This document shows, piece by piece, positions 44,909-58,324 of a DNA stretch of 64,000 bases. The notes beneath the pieces were generated by a model. That model saw nothing but the letters and a program-made list of their open reading frames with translations. It made no database searches and was not told the origin of the DNA. Every line of letters starts with the position of its first letter. Within the stretch, counting starts at the first letter, position 1. The stretch spans positions 338,508 to 402,507 of the forward strand of contig FJOG01000017.1 in NCBI GenBank assembly GCA_900073065.1. The letters run 5' to 3'. The position numbers were made by a program, and so were the translations under genes. The DNA comes from Phialocephala subalpina (lineage: Eukaryota > Ascomycota > Leotiomycetes > Helotiales > Mollisiaceae).

Positions 44909-47706
44909 TGTGATAGCGAGAAGTAGAAGAATCCAAGCCGGGAAGAAAAACTTATTCCGATTATTGAAAGAGAGGGGGCGCCCGTAGGTATATGCTGGCT
45001 GAGTGGCCGAAAATGTGGCTGGAGCTGTTGAGTGATGGCTGAAGCGCGTGGAAGCACAGCTGACGTTTTCTGGAAGCTTGTCTGAGGTATACTTTCTCAA
45101 AATTAACGCCTCTGGTTGCTATTTCGAGCGGATCAGTACCAAGTGGTGTAATGATGCTGTGAAGAGCTCCTGGACCTGTCGCTGGTCACGTCGGCGGTGA
45201 CTTCACGGGAAACGGTGGTAGAAGCAAGATAAGACCGGAAAGCGGATCGGAGTCCTAGAAGAAGGATCTCAAGAGCTTCTGGAAAGAAGAATCTAGCGAA
45301 GGAATCCTTTTGCATGGAAAGTAGTTCATCTGAAGCTCAACTTATTAGTCCTTGGTCTGAGAATTGAATCAGGCGGGAATGGTTGTCTTTTCTCTCGGAT
45401 CGTGCAGCACTCTGGGGGTTTGGTACGAACCTATCGCGGGCAGCCGTCTTGCAGCAGTGCGCCTGGCTTCCTAGCACGCCAGATGTTCTGGAACCGCAGT
45501 TGTGGGCAAGTGTGATGCGAGGTTCCAGCGTCCAGTACCCCTGACCGTGATGCCAATGCTCTGAGGCTGCTCTGGTCTTAGATGTTTTCTTTGTCGGATG
45601 ATGTGTCGAAATACCGTTCGGTGAAGTAAAGGCAATAGAACAGGAGATAGTATCACCAAGCAAGATCAAAGTATGAGTCTTTGTTTTGGAGCTTTGATAG
45701 AAAGAAAGGATCTGCTGTGGCCTTTATGTATTCGAAGTTCGGGTTCTCCTGAAGGGAAATCGACGAATTGGGCGATTTTGACGAATTGGGGGATTCTGCT
45801 TTCGGCCAACCACTGCTTCCGTTCAAAGAAACTTTCTGCATGCACAGAAGTAGCAATTAGCAGAACCGCTACTATGCAAACAGTTTACAGCATCCTCTTA
45901 TTGTATTTCACATGGGATTTCATACATCACACTCAAACCTCATCTTCAGATCCTTCAAAACGGAGGAATCTCCGGGTAGCCCAGCACCAAACCTCGCCAT
46001 CTCTGACATGAGCAAGACATCACTAAGATTGGCTCCCGTCGAGGCCACAGACGAACGTACAAACAGACAAGCACCAAAACACTCTCCAACCATTCGTTAC
46101 CTTCGTTACCACTTGAAGCCTGACCGGCTTCTCCACCAGTTCATGCACATATGCAGTTCCCATGCACGAGTTCGCAGATTCCAGGGGAAACCATGTAGTT
46201 GGCTGCGACGAGGAATGCAGTCACGCTTGCGCTTGGCCTGAGGAATGCACCTACCACCAATAAATCGCATCCCCTTTCTGGAAGCGAAGCGAGACGAGAT
46301 GCGGAAATGGAACCCTTCCCCATCTACCCACAATTCATTTTGTGGGCGCGAACAAATGTTAACGTTAGGATGTCCTTGCCGTAAGATTTTGAAGTAGGAG
46401 AGTGAAGCATAAAGTGTGATGCCATGTGGTAGACATTCTGAAGGCAGTTTGCATGGCAGGACCACGCGAACGCGATGGGGATGCGGGTACGTGCAGTAGT
46501 GGGATATGTGAGGGGAATTAGGCTGAGACCTTGTTTGAAGCTGGGATTGGGGTCCTGTTTGATGGTTGATTATAAGGCGGTGGTCTCTCTCTTCTGCTAC
46601 TGGTGGTGCTTAGTGTGGGTTGGGCTGAGGAAGACCTGATGCCATCATGTGTAGCGGTCAGCTTGGGCCTCAGTTTTTCTGGTTCATCGGATTTATGGCT
46701 GCCACATTGATTCTGCTGTGGTAAATTGCTTATTCCCAGCTTCCGTTCGTCTCATACCGAGACCATGGTACGTAAGATTTTGCTGTACATAACGAGTCAA
46801 CCAACACATTTGCTGAATTTTCCTTCCAAATATGGAGCTGACATTGCCCTTGTCGAAACTCTGTAGAGTCTTCCGAAGTTGGCTTGATTTCAGACAACCA
46901 TATCTTCCGCCAGAAATTTCGCTTTAATCGTGCCTACTTGCAGAAGAAACGCTCCTTAATTTCATCACCTTCCTCCATCAACATACCGACGACAACAAAT
47001 TGCCGGCAGTTTGTGAGGGTTTATATGTGCTCATCAAGGACGTTTGTGGGCAGGGAAGATAGAAGTACTGAAAGGGAAGTGGCGCTTTGTCGCATGCAGA
47101 AAGGTTGCATATTCGAAGAAGGCAGGAAGAGGAATGTAGTTTGATGGCACTGGCAGCGGCAGCATCCTTTTGAATGTTCGACACATAGAAACGGCAATAC
47201 AATGACTTTGTCAAGTTGTATGGAAGTGAGATACGACACATAATGCATGGCCCTTACCTCGCTAACCACATCCTTTAATGAAGCAATCAACCTCACTCAT
47301 TGGGACAACAGAGGAATTGTTTTCAGGACTTTTCATTATGATATTACATCTCTCATCTCAGTAATGCATGCGCTGGCCTATCCCATCTGCTTTCTATTGA
47401 CCATGCATGCGTTCGTAAAGGGCTTCAAAAATACCCATGCTTTCCCTAAACTCCACATACACCATTTCCTGTCATGCATACACATTAAGTTGAAAAGAAA
47501 GAAAAGCTTCGTAAAGATATCCCATCTATGGACATAGTGTTCTGGGAATCTCTCATTTTTGACCCTGACTTGATAACTTCCCAAAACTTAGAAGTGATCT
47601 CATTCCAAGATGACTCCTCAACGTGGGATCTGGGGTCTCTGAAGCTGGTATTCAAGATAGGGCATGATCGAGTCGTTGGAGAATTGTACAATGACCGCAG
47701 GGTACA
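44909..47706. other. Gene-poor stretch, 2.8 kb
   Basis: Longest stretch without a supported gene. The right part is 3' of the PHD gene and the left part is upstream of the HMG-box gene, where long leaders with small upstream frames are common for developmental regulators. The best open frames (46106-46465 minus, 45912-46241 plus) lack ATG context and motifs. No tRNA, transposon or tandem array recognised. Confidence 0.45.
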
Positions 47707-50564
47707 TCACGAGCTGATGCTCTGTCCAGCTGGTCTGTTAGGGTCTGAATCTGAATGCTTAATGGGAGGCGTTGGATCTTGGAGACGTGGACTCGGAGAC
47801 AAAGAAGCAACAGGTGGCAATACCGAAGGAGTTGCGGATCCAAAACTTCCATTCGAAGTTGATGGACGAGGTGGAGAGTGTTTCGTTGGTGAGATGCCAG
47901 TCATGCTGGATGGTAGGGCGGATGAATGACTATCTCCATTTTGTTGGACGACTTCGGATTGGACTGGAGACTTTACGCTCGGCTGCGAAGATGCCTTTGG
48001 TAGAATGGGACCAGAACCTGTGGGAGCGCCAGAAGGACCGGAGAAGCTCGACGCTACACTCGCGTTGTCCATAGGAGTCAATACAGGGGCAGCAGCAAGA
48101 GGAGAGAGCAAGTTGACCGAGCTTCTTCGCTGCCCATCATCAGCAGATCTCGCGCTGGGTCCATTTGCGATTTGTGACTGTGGAGGTCCAGAATTTTGAG
48201 CTGCAGCATATGGGGTTGAGCCCTGCATAGGAGAGTAACGTGCAGAGGGATTCTGGGATGCTGGACTCGAGGCTACCGGCTGATAGGGGGAGCCATTGTG
48301 ATTTCCGTTAACGAAAGTGTACTGTTGTGGCTGGGCAGGTGGAGGTAGGCTAATGGGACTGTGTGGATGAGGCGAGGAGAATGCGTGGGAGCTGGCTGGT
48401 CGGGGAGGACCGTAAGGAGATGCGGCTGCTGGTGTTCCGTTGCTCTGATATGGGCCATAGGGGCCAGAGTATCCAGAGCTAGGTGGTCTCATTGGAGATG
48501 ATGCAGGCTGCATTGTAGGATACTGTCCATTGCTCTGTTGTGGATACTTTGGGGTGGCCGAATAAGCTTGTGGTGAAGTCTTCTGGGGCGAAGCCTTTTG
48601 GGGTGAAGCAGACGGCGCGTGCTGCCATGAAAAGGTCGCCTGAGCATGTGGTGTTGGGAATGAATGAAGGGGTGGTAGGTGGTTTCCTTGCGTAGACTTT
48701 CCGACCTGGGGGGAAGGCTGCTGGTAACTTTGCTTACCATTGATCTTGATCCCAACTGCTTGCGAGCCTTCCTGCTTCGGTGTAGCCGACGAAGAGGAAC
48801 CAGGCCTATTGATTTTGATCTTGATCGGCGGGTGCGTCTTTGCTCGTTCGACGTCCTCTGCTCGGCGTACGCAGGTCTTGCAGATAAAGGTAAAGTCATC
48901 ACGTTCAGCCTCAACTTGACTTACGCCCACGCATTTGCTGTGCTGCCAGATGTTGCACTTGTCACAAGCAATGCTATGGGTTCCGTCATCAATCTGACCG
49001 TATGCTCCGCAGATGCAGTCGAAGATCCAGTCCTCCTCTTCCGTGAGCTCCTTCAAAGCCTGCTTCTTTCGCTCAATCTCTGCCTTAAGATGTCTTTCAG
49101 AGAGACGTCCTTCTCCTGTCTCAATCTTCTTGCTGTCTTCGGAAAGGTTGGCAAGTTCCTCCTCGTGGAGAATACGGCGTGCCTCCCGTTCCTTGAGACG
49201 TTGTTCTCGTGTCATCATCCTAGATTCTCTCTCCTTCTCCAATTTAAGCCATTTCTCCTGTTCTTTCTTGGCCATAGCAAGCTCGGTCTCTCTCTTGCGC
49301 TCAGCTTCTCGAGCCTCCTGCTCCTGCTTGTGTTGTTCCATCTTGCCTGCGATTCTACTGGATCTCTTCGCTGTAGCAAGCTTCTCCAAGTTGAGCAGCT
49401 CGCGCTCCTTCTGTGCTTGTTTGCGCTTGCGAGCTTCCTCCTGTTTCTCCAATAGTGGCAGAACATCATCGACAATACGCTTCCGCAAGGTCTTCTCGTT
49501 CGGGTCTCGACTCTTTTCGATGGAGGCAGTGAATGCGTTGAACTCGTCCAGAGAGACCGCCAAGCATTCCCAGACCATATCGCCGAATCCGTCATCTTCC
49601 TTCTCTGCCGCCTGTTCTCCGTTGTTGTCATCCTCCGTGGGCTCAGCGTCGGTCTCAGCAGGCTCGGAAATCTTTCTACGCTTACTGGCGCGCGAGGCAG
49701 CTTTGGCTTTCTTGGAATTCTTCTTAGGTTTGCGTGCTGGGGGTGGAGGTGGTGGAGGATCGGTTCGACGATAGAGTCGGTTGTCATCGAGGACGAAATA
49801 CGTGCGATCTTCGGAATCCCAACCAAAGGGTTCGATTCGCTACACATGTGTCAGCGCAAGACTTGGGATATTGTGAATACCACCTTACCCAAATTGTCTG
49901 CTCTGCATCCTTCTGCTCGTCCATCTTCTCCCGAATCTTGTCTGGGTTGACGAACGTCCATTGAGTAAGTTGTTGGAGGACTCGGATCTAAATGCCGTTG
50001 TGTGAGTGGAATCCAACATATATACTGACGGGATAGCACACCTTTGTGAAGATATCAAAGTCGTTGAATTTATTGGGCTCCTCCTCGATACCAAAAGGGT
50101 TTCGTTCGGGTGCTTTGGCAACATATTGTCTTCGGGTATACTCGTCGAATATCTCAGGCCTTCACAAGGTTAGAAAGATGATGGATATTGAAGAAGTGAC
50201 TTACGTTAGGCCCCTATGTGATGAGACGTATTTGAGTAGAGCAAGACCGATCTCGGGCAGAACAGTCGAGTTGTGCTTCAAACACTCCATCTCCAATTCC
50301 TGTATTTAAATATGAGTATACGAAGGGGTGAGAAGGTATGTAGGGTCCAACCTCGACGTCTAGGTTCTCATCGAGCTTGACAGCATGTCCGAAGGTCTGG
50401 TCATGTTAGAATATATTAATTCGATTGAACAATTTGTAACTCACGAAAATCCACTGTGATAAGTTCGAGAACTCCCACATGTTCCGGATGCGATCCAACA
50501 GACTGCGTTCCTTGGGGAGCTCTGGAACAGCCTCCTCTATTGCCTTGCGCTTGCGAGAGACCAT
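47707..50564 (-). CDS. WHIM/PHD-finger chromatin protein, RSF1-like
   Basis: Nuclear chromatin protein with the layout of remodeling-and-spacing-factor-like subunits. Exons 50564-50445, 50396-50352, 50299-50205, 50159-50042, 49987-49889 and 49839-47707 give 869 residues. The N-terminal part contains a helical region (SLLDRIRNMWEFSNLSQWIF and LPEIGLALLKYVSSHRGL) and a WHIM-type motif (RIEPFGWDSEDRTYFVLDDN, then LYRRTD). A long charged coiled coil rich in Glu, Lys and Arg follows. The PHD finger has Cys4-His-Cys3 spacing: CICGAYG, CDKCNIWQHSKCVGV and FICKTC. The C-terminal 370 residues are Pro/Ser/Gln low complexity. Such proteins read histone marks for ISWI-type remodelers; the exact complex in this fungus is inferred, not shown. 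Confidence 0.85.
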
Positions 50565-51566
50565 CTTGATGGCCAACCTCACGGTAGTGACAATGCGGCA
50601 GATGCGCTTCTTGTAGAAAGAGAATGAAGAGTTCGATAACGCGACGTCAAAAAGCACAAAGATGCAATAGACACGTTGGATGTGGCATGAAGTCTCCTGG
50701 CTCTCGCCTCGACGCGCTTCACAAAATCACTTTTTGAAGTTCCCTCCCCTGATGCGCTAGCAACTCTTAGCGTCATACTCACGTGGTGATGCTTTGGATC
50801 ACCTCTAGGAGAATGTCCTGACATTATACGTGCTTTGGAAGAAAAGAATGGCTTTGTGCAGCTTCTGATGAAACTTCAAACTTCAAGAGCTGGCTATGAA
50901 TTGCCTTCTCACCTCACATATCTTTGAAGTCGTCCTAAAGGGTGTACCTGAATCTGATGTGGCTTACAAATGCACCAGCCACAGACACATCTTGAAGACT
51001 GCGGAAGGGTCCTCAGTTTCATCGCAAGGATTCATGTATGAGGATGTTGTTGATGAAAGCGCTTGGTATTATCACCGATGAAGGGAGAGCATTGTCCTAG
51101 AGAGATTGGATGATTGAAATCTTTGTATCTTTCAAACTCCATTCTCGCATCTCAATTCATAACTCATAACTCATCACTATCAACGACGTCGTCGCGTCTG
51201 CAGGGTATGTGCTCTATTTTTGTCGATAACGCTTCTCGCGCTAGGCCCTGTGGCTGTTCAGTCAGTCCCACCTGCATTCTGTAGACTAGCACCTCGTGTT
51301 GGTTACAGCTTCCAAACACTCCTATCTTCACGGTTGAAGACTGTCGACGCGATGCTTTTGATGGAGGGAAGAAGCTGCATGGATTCCACTTGATCGAATC
51401 TGCCAATACTGCCTTTTACGATAACTGAATGCACCTTACGAATAATTCCAACCATCGCTGCACCCTTTTGAATAGCAATCTGACACCTCAAGTTTTAATT
51501 CGAATTCTTGCGACAGTCAACCATATCGATAATACGAAGACCTTCGGGTCAGTGGCATAGGTCACA
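50565..51566. promoter_or_regulatory. Divergent promoter, PHD gene (-) and CCH1 (+)
   Basis: One kilobase between outward-facing start codons. Small frames only. It holds the two promoters and the 5' leader of the channel gene. No specific sites named. Confidence 0.5.
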
Positions 51567-54500
51567 ATGCCTCCTCCAAACAACTCGCAGGATTCCCCGG
51601 CGACCCCTCCACGATCCCAATCGATACCAATCGAATTACACGACCTCAACCGGCCTCCGGATTCAGCAGATATAGCAGATTGGGAGCAGCGACACAGTAG
51701 AGGAAGGAGTCTGCTTGGCGGAGGCTCTCGGCCTACAAGTGGTGGTAATATAGGTCCGAGATATGAGAGATTGGGTGATGCCTCTCCCAGTCCGACAGAG
51801 AGGCAGAGGAACCGTGGCCCGCCGTTGACAGTACCTGGCAGGCAGATACGGAATGTCAGGGACGAGCTTGAGACTCCGGTATCACCAGTTGGAAATCCTG
51901 CGGATTTTCAAGCTGCGATGGGATTTGCGGGGCTTCTGGTCCCAGACATCAGTGTATCTCATGCGCCACTCACTCATACACCTTCATATGGCTCAGGAGA
52001 TTTCGATGGACATTCGCCGTATGGTGGCGACCATATTGGCCCTCCCTATGGCGATTCTACAGGCGACGATCATTCATACTTTCCCTCGGAATCCGATACG
52101 ATGCCTTTGACAGATCCGAATTCATTACAGCCTGTAAGTGGCGCTGAACCAACAACCCCCGATGGCCAGAGACACGACAGATCGAGGTCGAGCTTTCAGA
52201 GCATCAACTTCAATACCCCGGATACGACGTATAGAGGCTCGAGGTTAGGCGATGAACTTGTGGATGTGGAGGTTGGAGCATCACCACATACCGGCCGGTC
52301 GAGATCGCATAGTTATGGCAATGCCTTGACTCCAGTTGGTCGGAACAGATCACGATCACCCTCAAACGTTGGAGCTTTATCAAGAGCCGGTTCAATAATG
52401 AGGGCTATGTCCACTCGTGTTGTCAATCCCGAAATCGCTGAAATCACAGCACGTCTTGAAGCTTCGCGGGACGAAAGCATGACCAGTACTCTTGGAAGTC
52501 TTAGTGATGAATCGGAGACGAGATATCAGCCAAAACACAAGAAGGATCCACTCGCGCCAGGCCCAAACTATCGACAAAACTTGCCTACGGCACCAGTTGA
52601 AAAGGCCATGCGCTTCTTTGGTGGAGCTCAACCCGAGCCGGAGTACGAAGAACAGCCTGACCAACCCCCTAATCCTCTAAAAGGGAAGACACTAGGCATT
52701 TTCTCTCCAGAGAACAAAATTCGGAATTGGCTGTGCGATCTTCTAGTGTACCCGCTGACCGAGCCCGTTATATTAATTCTCATTGTTGTTCAGACAGTAC
52801 TTCTTGCTGTGGACGCTTCTCAAAATGTTTACGAACATCCACGACCGGCCTACTTTGGAGGGTCTCCAATAGACAAGGCTTTGATTGTTCTCTTCGCAAT
52901 CTTCACATTAGAGATCATTGCCCGTATTATCGTTTCTGGCCTCATCTACAACGCACCCGAATACAGTACACGTTCGGCCAAACAGGGGTTTAAATCGGTA
53001 GTCAAGGAAAAGTACCAGGCTGTCTTCAAGCCTCAACGACAAAGGTCACTTAGAGTGCCACGCAATGATTCCGTCAGCGCGCCCACCGTTTTACGGTCCT
53101 TTTCTGCTATTCAAAGCGAAGGAATTCGAACCGTGGAGCAAGCACAGCGTCTCCAATTGGCGAGGCGAGCATTTCTGAGACATTCCTTCAACAGACTTGA
53201 CTTCGTAGCTATAATCGCGTTTTGGACTACATTTGTTCTAGGCCTTACTGGGATTGAAGATGGCTTCCATCTCTACATATTCCGGATGTTGAGCTGCTTA
53301 CGTATTCTTCGATTGCTGGCTCTTACGAATGGCACAGCTGTATGTATATCCTTGTCGACAAGTGATATTTGCTGATTCATCTACAGATTATCCTCCGGAG
53401 TTTGAAGAAAGCAACACCGCTACTTGTCAATGTGTCCTTCCTCATTGGCTTCTTCTGGCTCTTATTTGCTATCATTGGAGTCCAGAGCTTCAAATCAAGC
53501 TTTGATCGTCAATGCGTCTGGATTGACCCCAGCGATCCGTTCAACAATTCCGGCACAGCATACACGCAAGTCTTGCAATTTTGTGGTGGACAATTCAATA
53601 ATGAGACTGGACTCGAAGAACCTTACATGACTGGCGTTTTGGGCAACCTCGACACCCCGATCACTTCACTCAATCTGCGAAATGCCTCAACCTCCCACAA
53701 GGGCTACCTGTGTCCACGAGGGTCTTACTGCCTCGAGCTTCGGCCAGACCAACTTCCCTACAATGGCACAGTTAGCTTCGACAATATATTTCAGTCTCTA
53801 GAACTTGTTTTCGTTGTCATGACAGCGAATACGTTCACGGATCTCATGTATTACACCATGAACTCGGACTACTTGGCAGCTGCTCTGTTCTTTGCTGGCG
53901 GCATCGTGATCATGATGCTTTGGCTTCTTAACTTGCTTATTGCGGTCATCACTTCCTCCTTCCAAGTGATCAGAGAAGAGGGAAAGGCCAGTGCATTTGC
54001 AGCCCATGTGAAGGGTATGCTACAGGTGAAGGAATCAGACACGCCAAGACGGAAAAGCAAGATGAAGGCTCTCTTCGACAGGACATACTGGTTCTGGATA
54101 ATTGTCATTGGTTATGATCTCCTTTGCCAAGCATTTCGGAGCTCGATGATGCACCCGGATCGAGGCCAATTCATCGACAATTCTGAGATTGTGGTCACAT
54201 TCATCCTGCTAGTGGAGATCTTCATCCGTTTCGCTGTGGATTGGAGAGGTTTTTTCCAGGATAACAAGAATTGGTTCGATCTTGCGCTCGCTATTATAAC
54301 GACTGTTATTTTGATCCCCCCAATCCGAAACTCTGGTCAACCATACGCCTGGTTGTCGGTTTTCCAGATACTTCGAATCTACCGTGTCATTATTGCTGTG
54401 CCGGTCACAAGAGCATTAATTATGCTTGTGCTCGGCAATTCAAGCGGTATAGCGAATCTTATGTTGTTTGTGTTCTTGATCACTTTTTTGATGTCTATCT

Positions 54501-57500
54501 TCGCCGTGCAGCTCTTCCGAGGCGAGTTGACACCGCAAGACCCTTACGGCAGCGAGATTCGCGTCACCTTCTTCACGATATACAACGCCTTCCTGGGCAT
54601 GTATCAGATCCTTTCCAGCGAGAATTGGACGACAAATCTCTACAACATCACCGCATTTGACACTGCACGAAACACTGCCTGGATTGGAGCTGTCTTTTTC
54701 ATCGGCTGGTTCATTCTCGGGAACTTCATCCTGGTGAACATGTTCATAGCTGTCATCCAAGAGAACTTTGACGTGTCAGAGGACGAGAAGCGTATGCATC
54801 AAGTCAAGTCGTTTCTTAATAGAAAAGAGCTGGGCAGCTCATCCAGTAACCTCTCGCTTTCCGCCATCTTCCGCTTTGGCCGCCCCAAATCCACGAAAGA
54901 CCCATTGGATTATGGACCAGCAACCATGGAAATGCTCTTGAAGGATGCCGTTGTGAGAGACTTCCTGGATGATGAAGCCAACAATGCAGACGAGGCGACT
55001 CCCCCTACCAACACTCCTCCAGCAGAAACTGCCGCTGCAAAGACTGGTTTCATCTCCTCACTCAAGCGCAGATTCATGACTCGGATCTGGCATCGGGAAC
55101 CTAACCCCTTCTACTCCAACATTCAATTTTCTACCGGTCCAGACGAACAAATCGATGCCAGAACGATGGCCAAAGAGGCTGTTTCCTCTGCATCCCAACG
55201 GAAGAAAGCCCAGCGTGAATTTCTGGCCCGTCACCCGAATTACAATACCTCCTTATTCATTTTCAAGCCTAGAAACCCAATTCGTCGCTTGTGCCAGAAA
55301 ATCGTTGGTCCAGGCAGAGGCAGCGAACGATTTGATGGCGTTGAACCTAATACAATCGTCTGGTACACATTTTCTGCGTTCATTTACGCCGCTATCATAG
55401 CAATGGTCCTTCTTGCATGCGTCACAACTCCACTTTACCAAAAAGAGTATTTCAACACACACACATTTAATGTCAGGAATTGGTTCGTATGGGCGGACAT
55501 GTCTTTCGCGGTACTTTTCACTATTGAAGCTCTGATCAAAGTCGTCGCCGATGGATTTTTCTGGACCCCTAATGCTTACTTCAGAAGCTCCTGGGGTTTC
55601 ATTGATGGAATCGTACTTATTACTTTCTGGATCAATGTTATCACCTCCTTGTCAAACGATGGAGCCGTGTCAAGAGCCGTGGGCGCTTTCAAAGCACTTC
55701 GAGCTTTGAGGTTGCTAAATGTCAGCGACAGTGCCAGAGACACCTTCCACTCGCTGATCATCGTGGGGAGCTGGAAGATCATATCGGTAAGTGCCACCTA
55801 TCTTACAAGATCTGGAAGAAAGCTAATTGTGATAGGCGGCTTTCGTGTCTCTATCCCTTTTGATTCCATTCGCCATATATGGAGTCAATCTATTCAATGG
55901 GCAGATGATGGAATGCAATGACATGTCAGGAACCGTCTCCAACCTGACGGACTGTTTTGGAGAATACACGAACACGCCTTATAGCAACAACTGGCCCCTC
56001 GTTTCGCCTCGAGTGGTCTCAAATCCCTACTACAGCTTCGACAATTTTGGGAGTGCTCTATTTATCCTTTTCCAGATCGTCTCTCAAGAGGGGTGGATAG
56101 ACGTAATGTGGAGTGCAGAGTCAATCACTGGTCGCGGACTCCAGCCCGAATACTTTGCCAGCCAAGGCAATGCACTCTTCTTCGTCATCTTCAACCTCCT
56201 CGCCACAGTCTTCGTGCTGACCTTGTTCATCTCCGTCTTCATGCGGAATTACACTGAACAAACGGGTGTAGCGTTTTTGACTGCCGACCAGAGATCTTGG
56301 TTGGAGCTGAGAAAACTCCTTCGACAAGTCTCACCTTCGAAGCGTCCTCAAAGCACCGAAGGAAACAAGTTCAAAGCTTGGTGTTATAAGAGAGCTGTGA
56401 GAAAGCATGGCCGATGGCACCAAGCGATCACAATTGTGCTCGTCCTGCACTTGATCCTCTTATTGGTCGAATACTATCCCGAGCCTGAAGGGTGGGACGA
56501 AGCCAGAACTTACGTTTTCCTCGCCTTTACGGTCTTTTACGCAGCGAATGTCATAGTACGTATCGTTGGGCTTAGTTGGTCACGTTTCAGAAGAAGCTCC
56601 TGGGATTTGTTTGCCCTATGCGCAGTCTCCGGAACATTGATCACGACGGTCCTACTTCTTACAAGATTTCACGAGCAGAGTTACATCCAACTGCACAAAC
56701 TGTTCCTCGTGGCCATTGTTCTCTTGCTCATCCCACGCAATGACGCATTAGATCAATTGTTCAAGACAGCTGCGGCTAGTCTGACAAATATTGGGAACCT
56801 TCTGGCAACCTGGTTCGTCTTGTTCTTGGTCTACGCCATTGCTCTAACACAGACATTCGGCCTCACTCGTTTCGGCAGCAACGAGACCAATAATCTCAAT
56901 TTCAGAACGGTGCCCAAGGCGTTGATTCTCCTCTTCCGAATGTCCTGCGGAGAAGGGTGGAATCAGATTATGGAAGACTATGCCACGATATTACCACCGA
57001 TGTGTGTAGACGACCTCAGCTTTTTCAACAGCGACTGCGGCAGCACGCAATGGGCTAGAGCATTGTTTATCTCCTGGAACATCCTAAGCATGTACATTTT
57101 CACCAGCTTGTTCGTCTCACTCATCTACGAAAGCTTCAGTTACGTCTATCAGCACTCCAGTGGTCTAGGGAAAGTCAGTAGAGAGGAAATCCGACGCTTC
57201 AAGCAGGCATGGGCGACCCTTGATCCCGAAGGCACGGGGTTCGTCTCCAAGGAGCAGTTTCCACGCCTTCTTGGTGAGTTATCTGGAGTCTTCGAGATGC
57301 GCATATATCCGCACGAGCACTCGGTGCGCAGAATTCTAGAAGACATTCAATCAGAACCCACAAGTGGCAGGATAGTCTCCATGGCATCCACAAGCGTAGC
57401 CCCAACCGTCAACTTGAGGAATCTCAACAAAAGGCTTTCTGAGATCGATGCTGTCGCTGTTCGACGAGCACGAGCACGATACAATCTATTCTTCGAAGAA

Positions 57501-58324
57501 GTCATGGTCTCAGCTGATGTGGACCGCGGTATTTCTTTCACGACTGTTCTAATGATCCTAGCCCATTACAACGTTATCAGTGACAACAAATCTTTGAAGT
57601 AAGCATGGAGCTCCAATGATGATGTGTATTAGCTAACAATTTCTAGGCTCGAAGAGTTCTTGCGTCGCCGTGCCCGTCTCCAAAGAGTGGAGGAAGAGGT
57701 TCGTAGACGCATTGTTCTCGGCTTCTTCGATACCATGTAAGTACTTTTAAGGAGACGCATTTCAATCTGTCATGCTAATTTTACTCTAGGTACTGGTCTA
57801 GGAGATTCAGAAAACACCTCGCGATGAAGAAGTCAGGCCGCATGACCGACATTCCTCAACTTGGTCCCGAGGTTTTCGTTGATGACGTCGACGACATCTC
57901 CAAGCAAGCCAAATCGACAGTATCGCCCATGCTGTCACCTTTACTGTCACCACCGTCACCAATGGATATCGGCGACCCTCGATCATCTTTCATCGCTCAT
58001 GGTTTGGATGGCGCTGCAAGGCATCGCAGAGGATCCTCCCTTGGCGGCCAATTGGGTCCATTTTCACCCGGAAGCCCTGGAATATCTCCAGGCGTGTCTC
58101 CTCGAAATTCGCCTCAACTTTCACCACACCGGCCGACAAATTCAGCATACAGCTTCGAAGGAGGAGAGCTCACAGAAGCAGCTGCGGGCTCTGCGCACAG
58201 CAGTCGCCGTGGCAGTTCTGTGACAGCAGAAAATGTGCTCGAAGTGCTTGACAACTCTGCTTGGGGAGAGAGTATCCGACGCAGTTTCACGATGAGACGA
58301 CCGAATCGAGGAGGAACTGCGTGA
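51567..58324 (+). CDS. CCH1: Cch1, high-affinity voltage-gated calcium channel alpha subunit
   Basis: Four-domain plasma-membrane calcium channel that works with Mid1 and feeds calcineurin signalling under stress, pheromone and cold. Exons 51567-53339, 53387-55786, 55836-57598, 57647-57736 and 57790-58324 give 2186 residues, normal for filamentous fungi. A long cytosolic N-terminus rich in Ser, Pro and Gly precedes domain I (first helix near residue 391). The four pore loops are visible: MTANTFTDLMYY (Asn739), SSENWTTNL (Glu1003), VSQEGWIDVMW (Glu1476) and SCGEGWNQIM (Glu1764), so the selectivity ring reads Asn-Glu-Glu-Glu. S4-type segments include FRMLSCLRILRLL and FKALRALRLLNVS. An EF-hand-like loop (DPEGTGFVSKEQF) follows domain IV. 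The C-terminal tail is Ser/Pro-rich with SPGSPGISPGVSPRNSPQLS. Confidence 0.97.

Noticed and set aside
46106..46465. 119-codon minus-strand frame and an overlapping plus-strand frame in the gene-poor stretch
   Set aside because: Neither starts at ATG in good context nor shows a motif; the plus frame crosses a TAG.
48679..49774. Long plus-strand open frames (up to 258 codons) opposite the PHD gene
   Set aside because: They lie antisense to the charged coiled-coil region; the translated Ser/Leu/Cys-rich sequence is the usual shadow of a Glu/Lys/Arg-rich gene.
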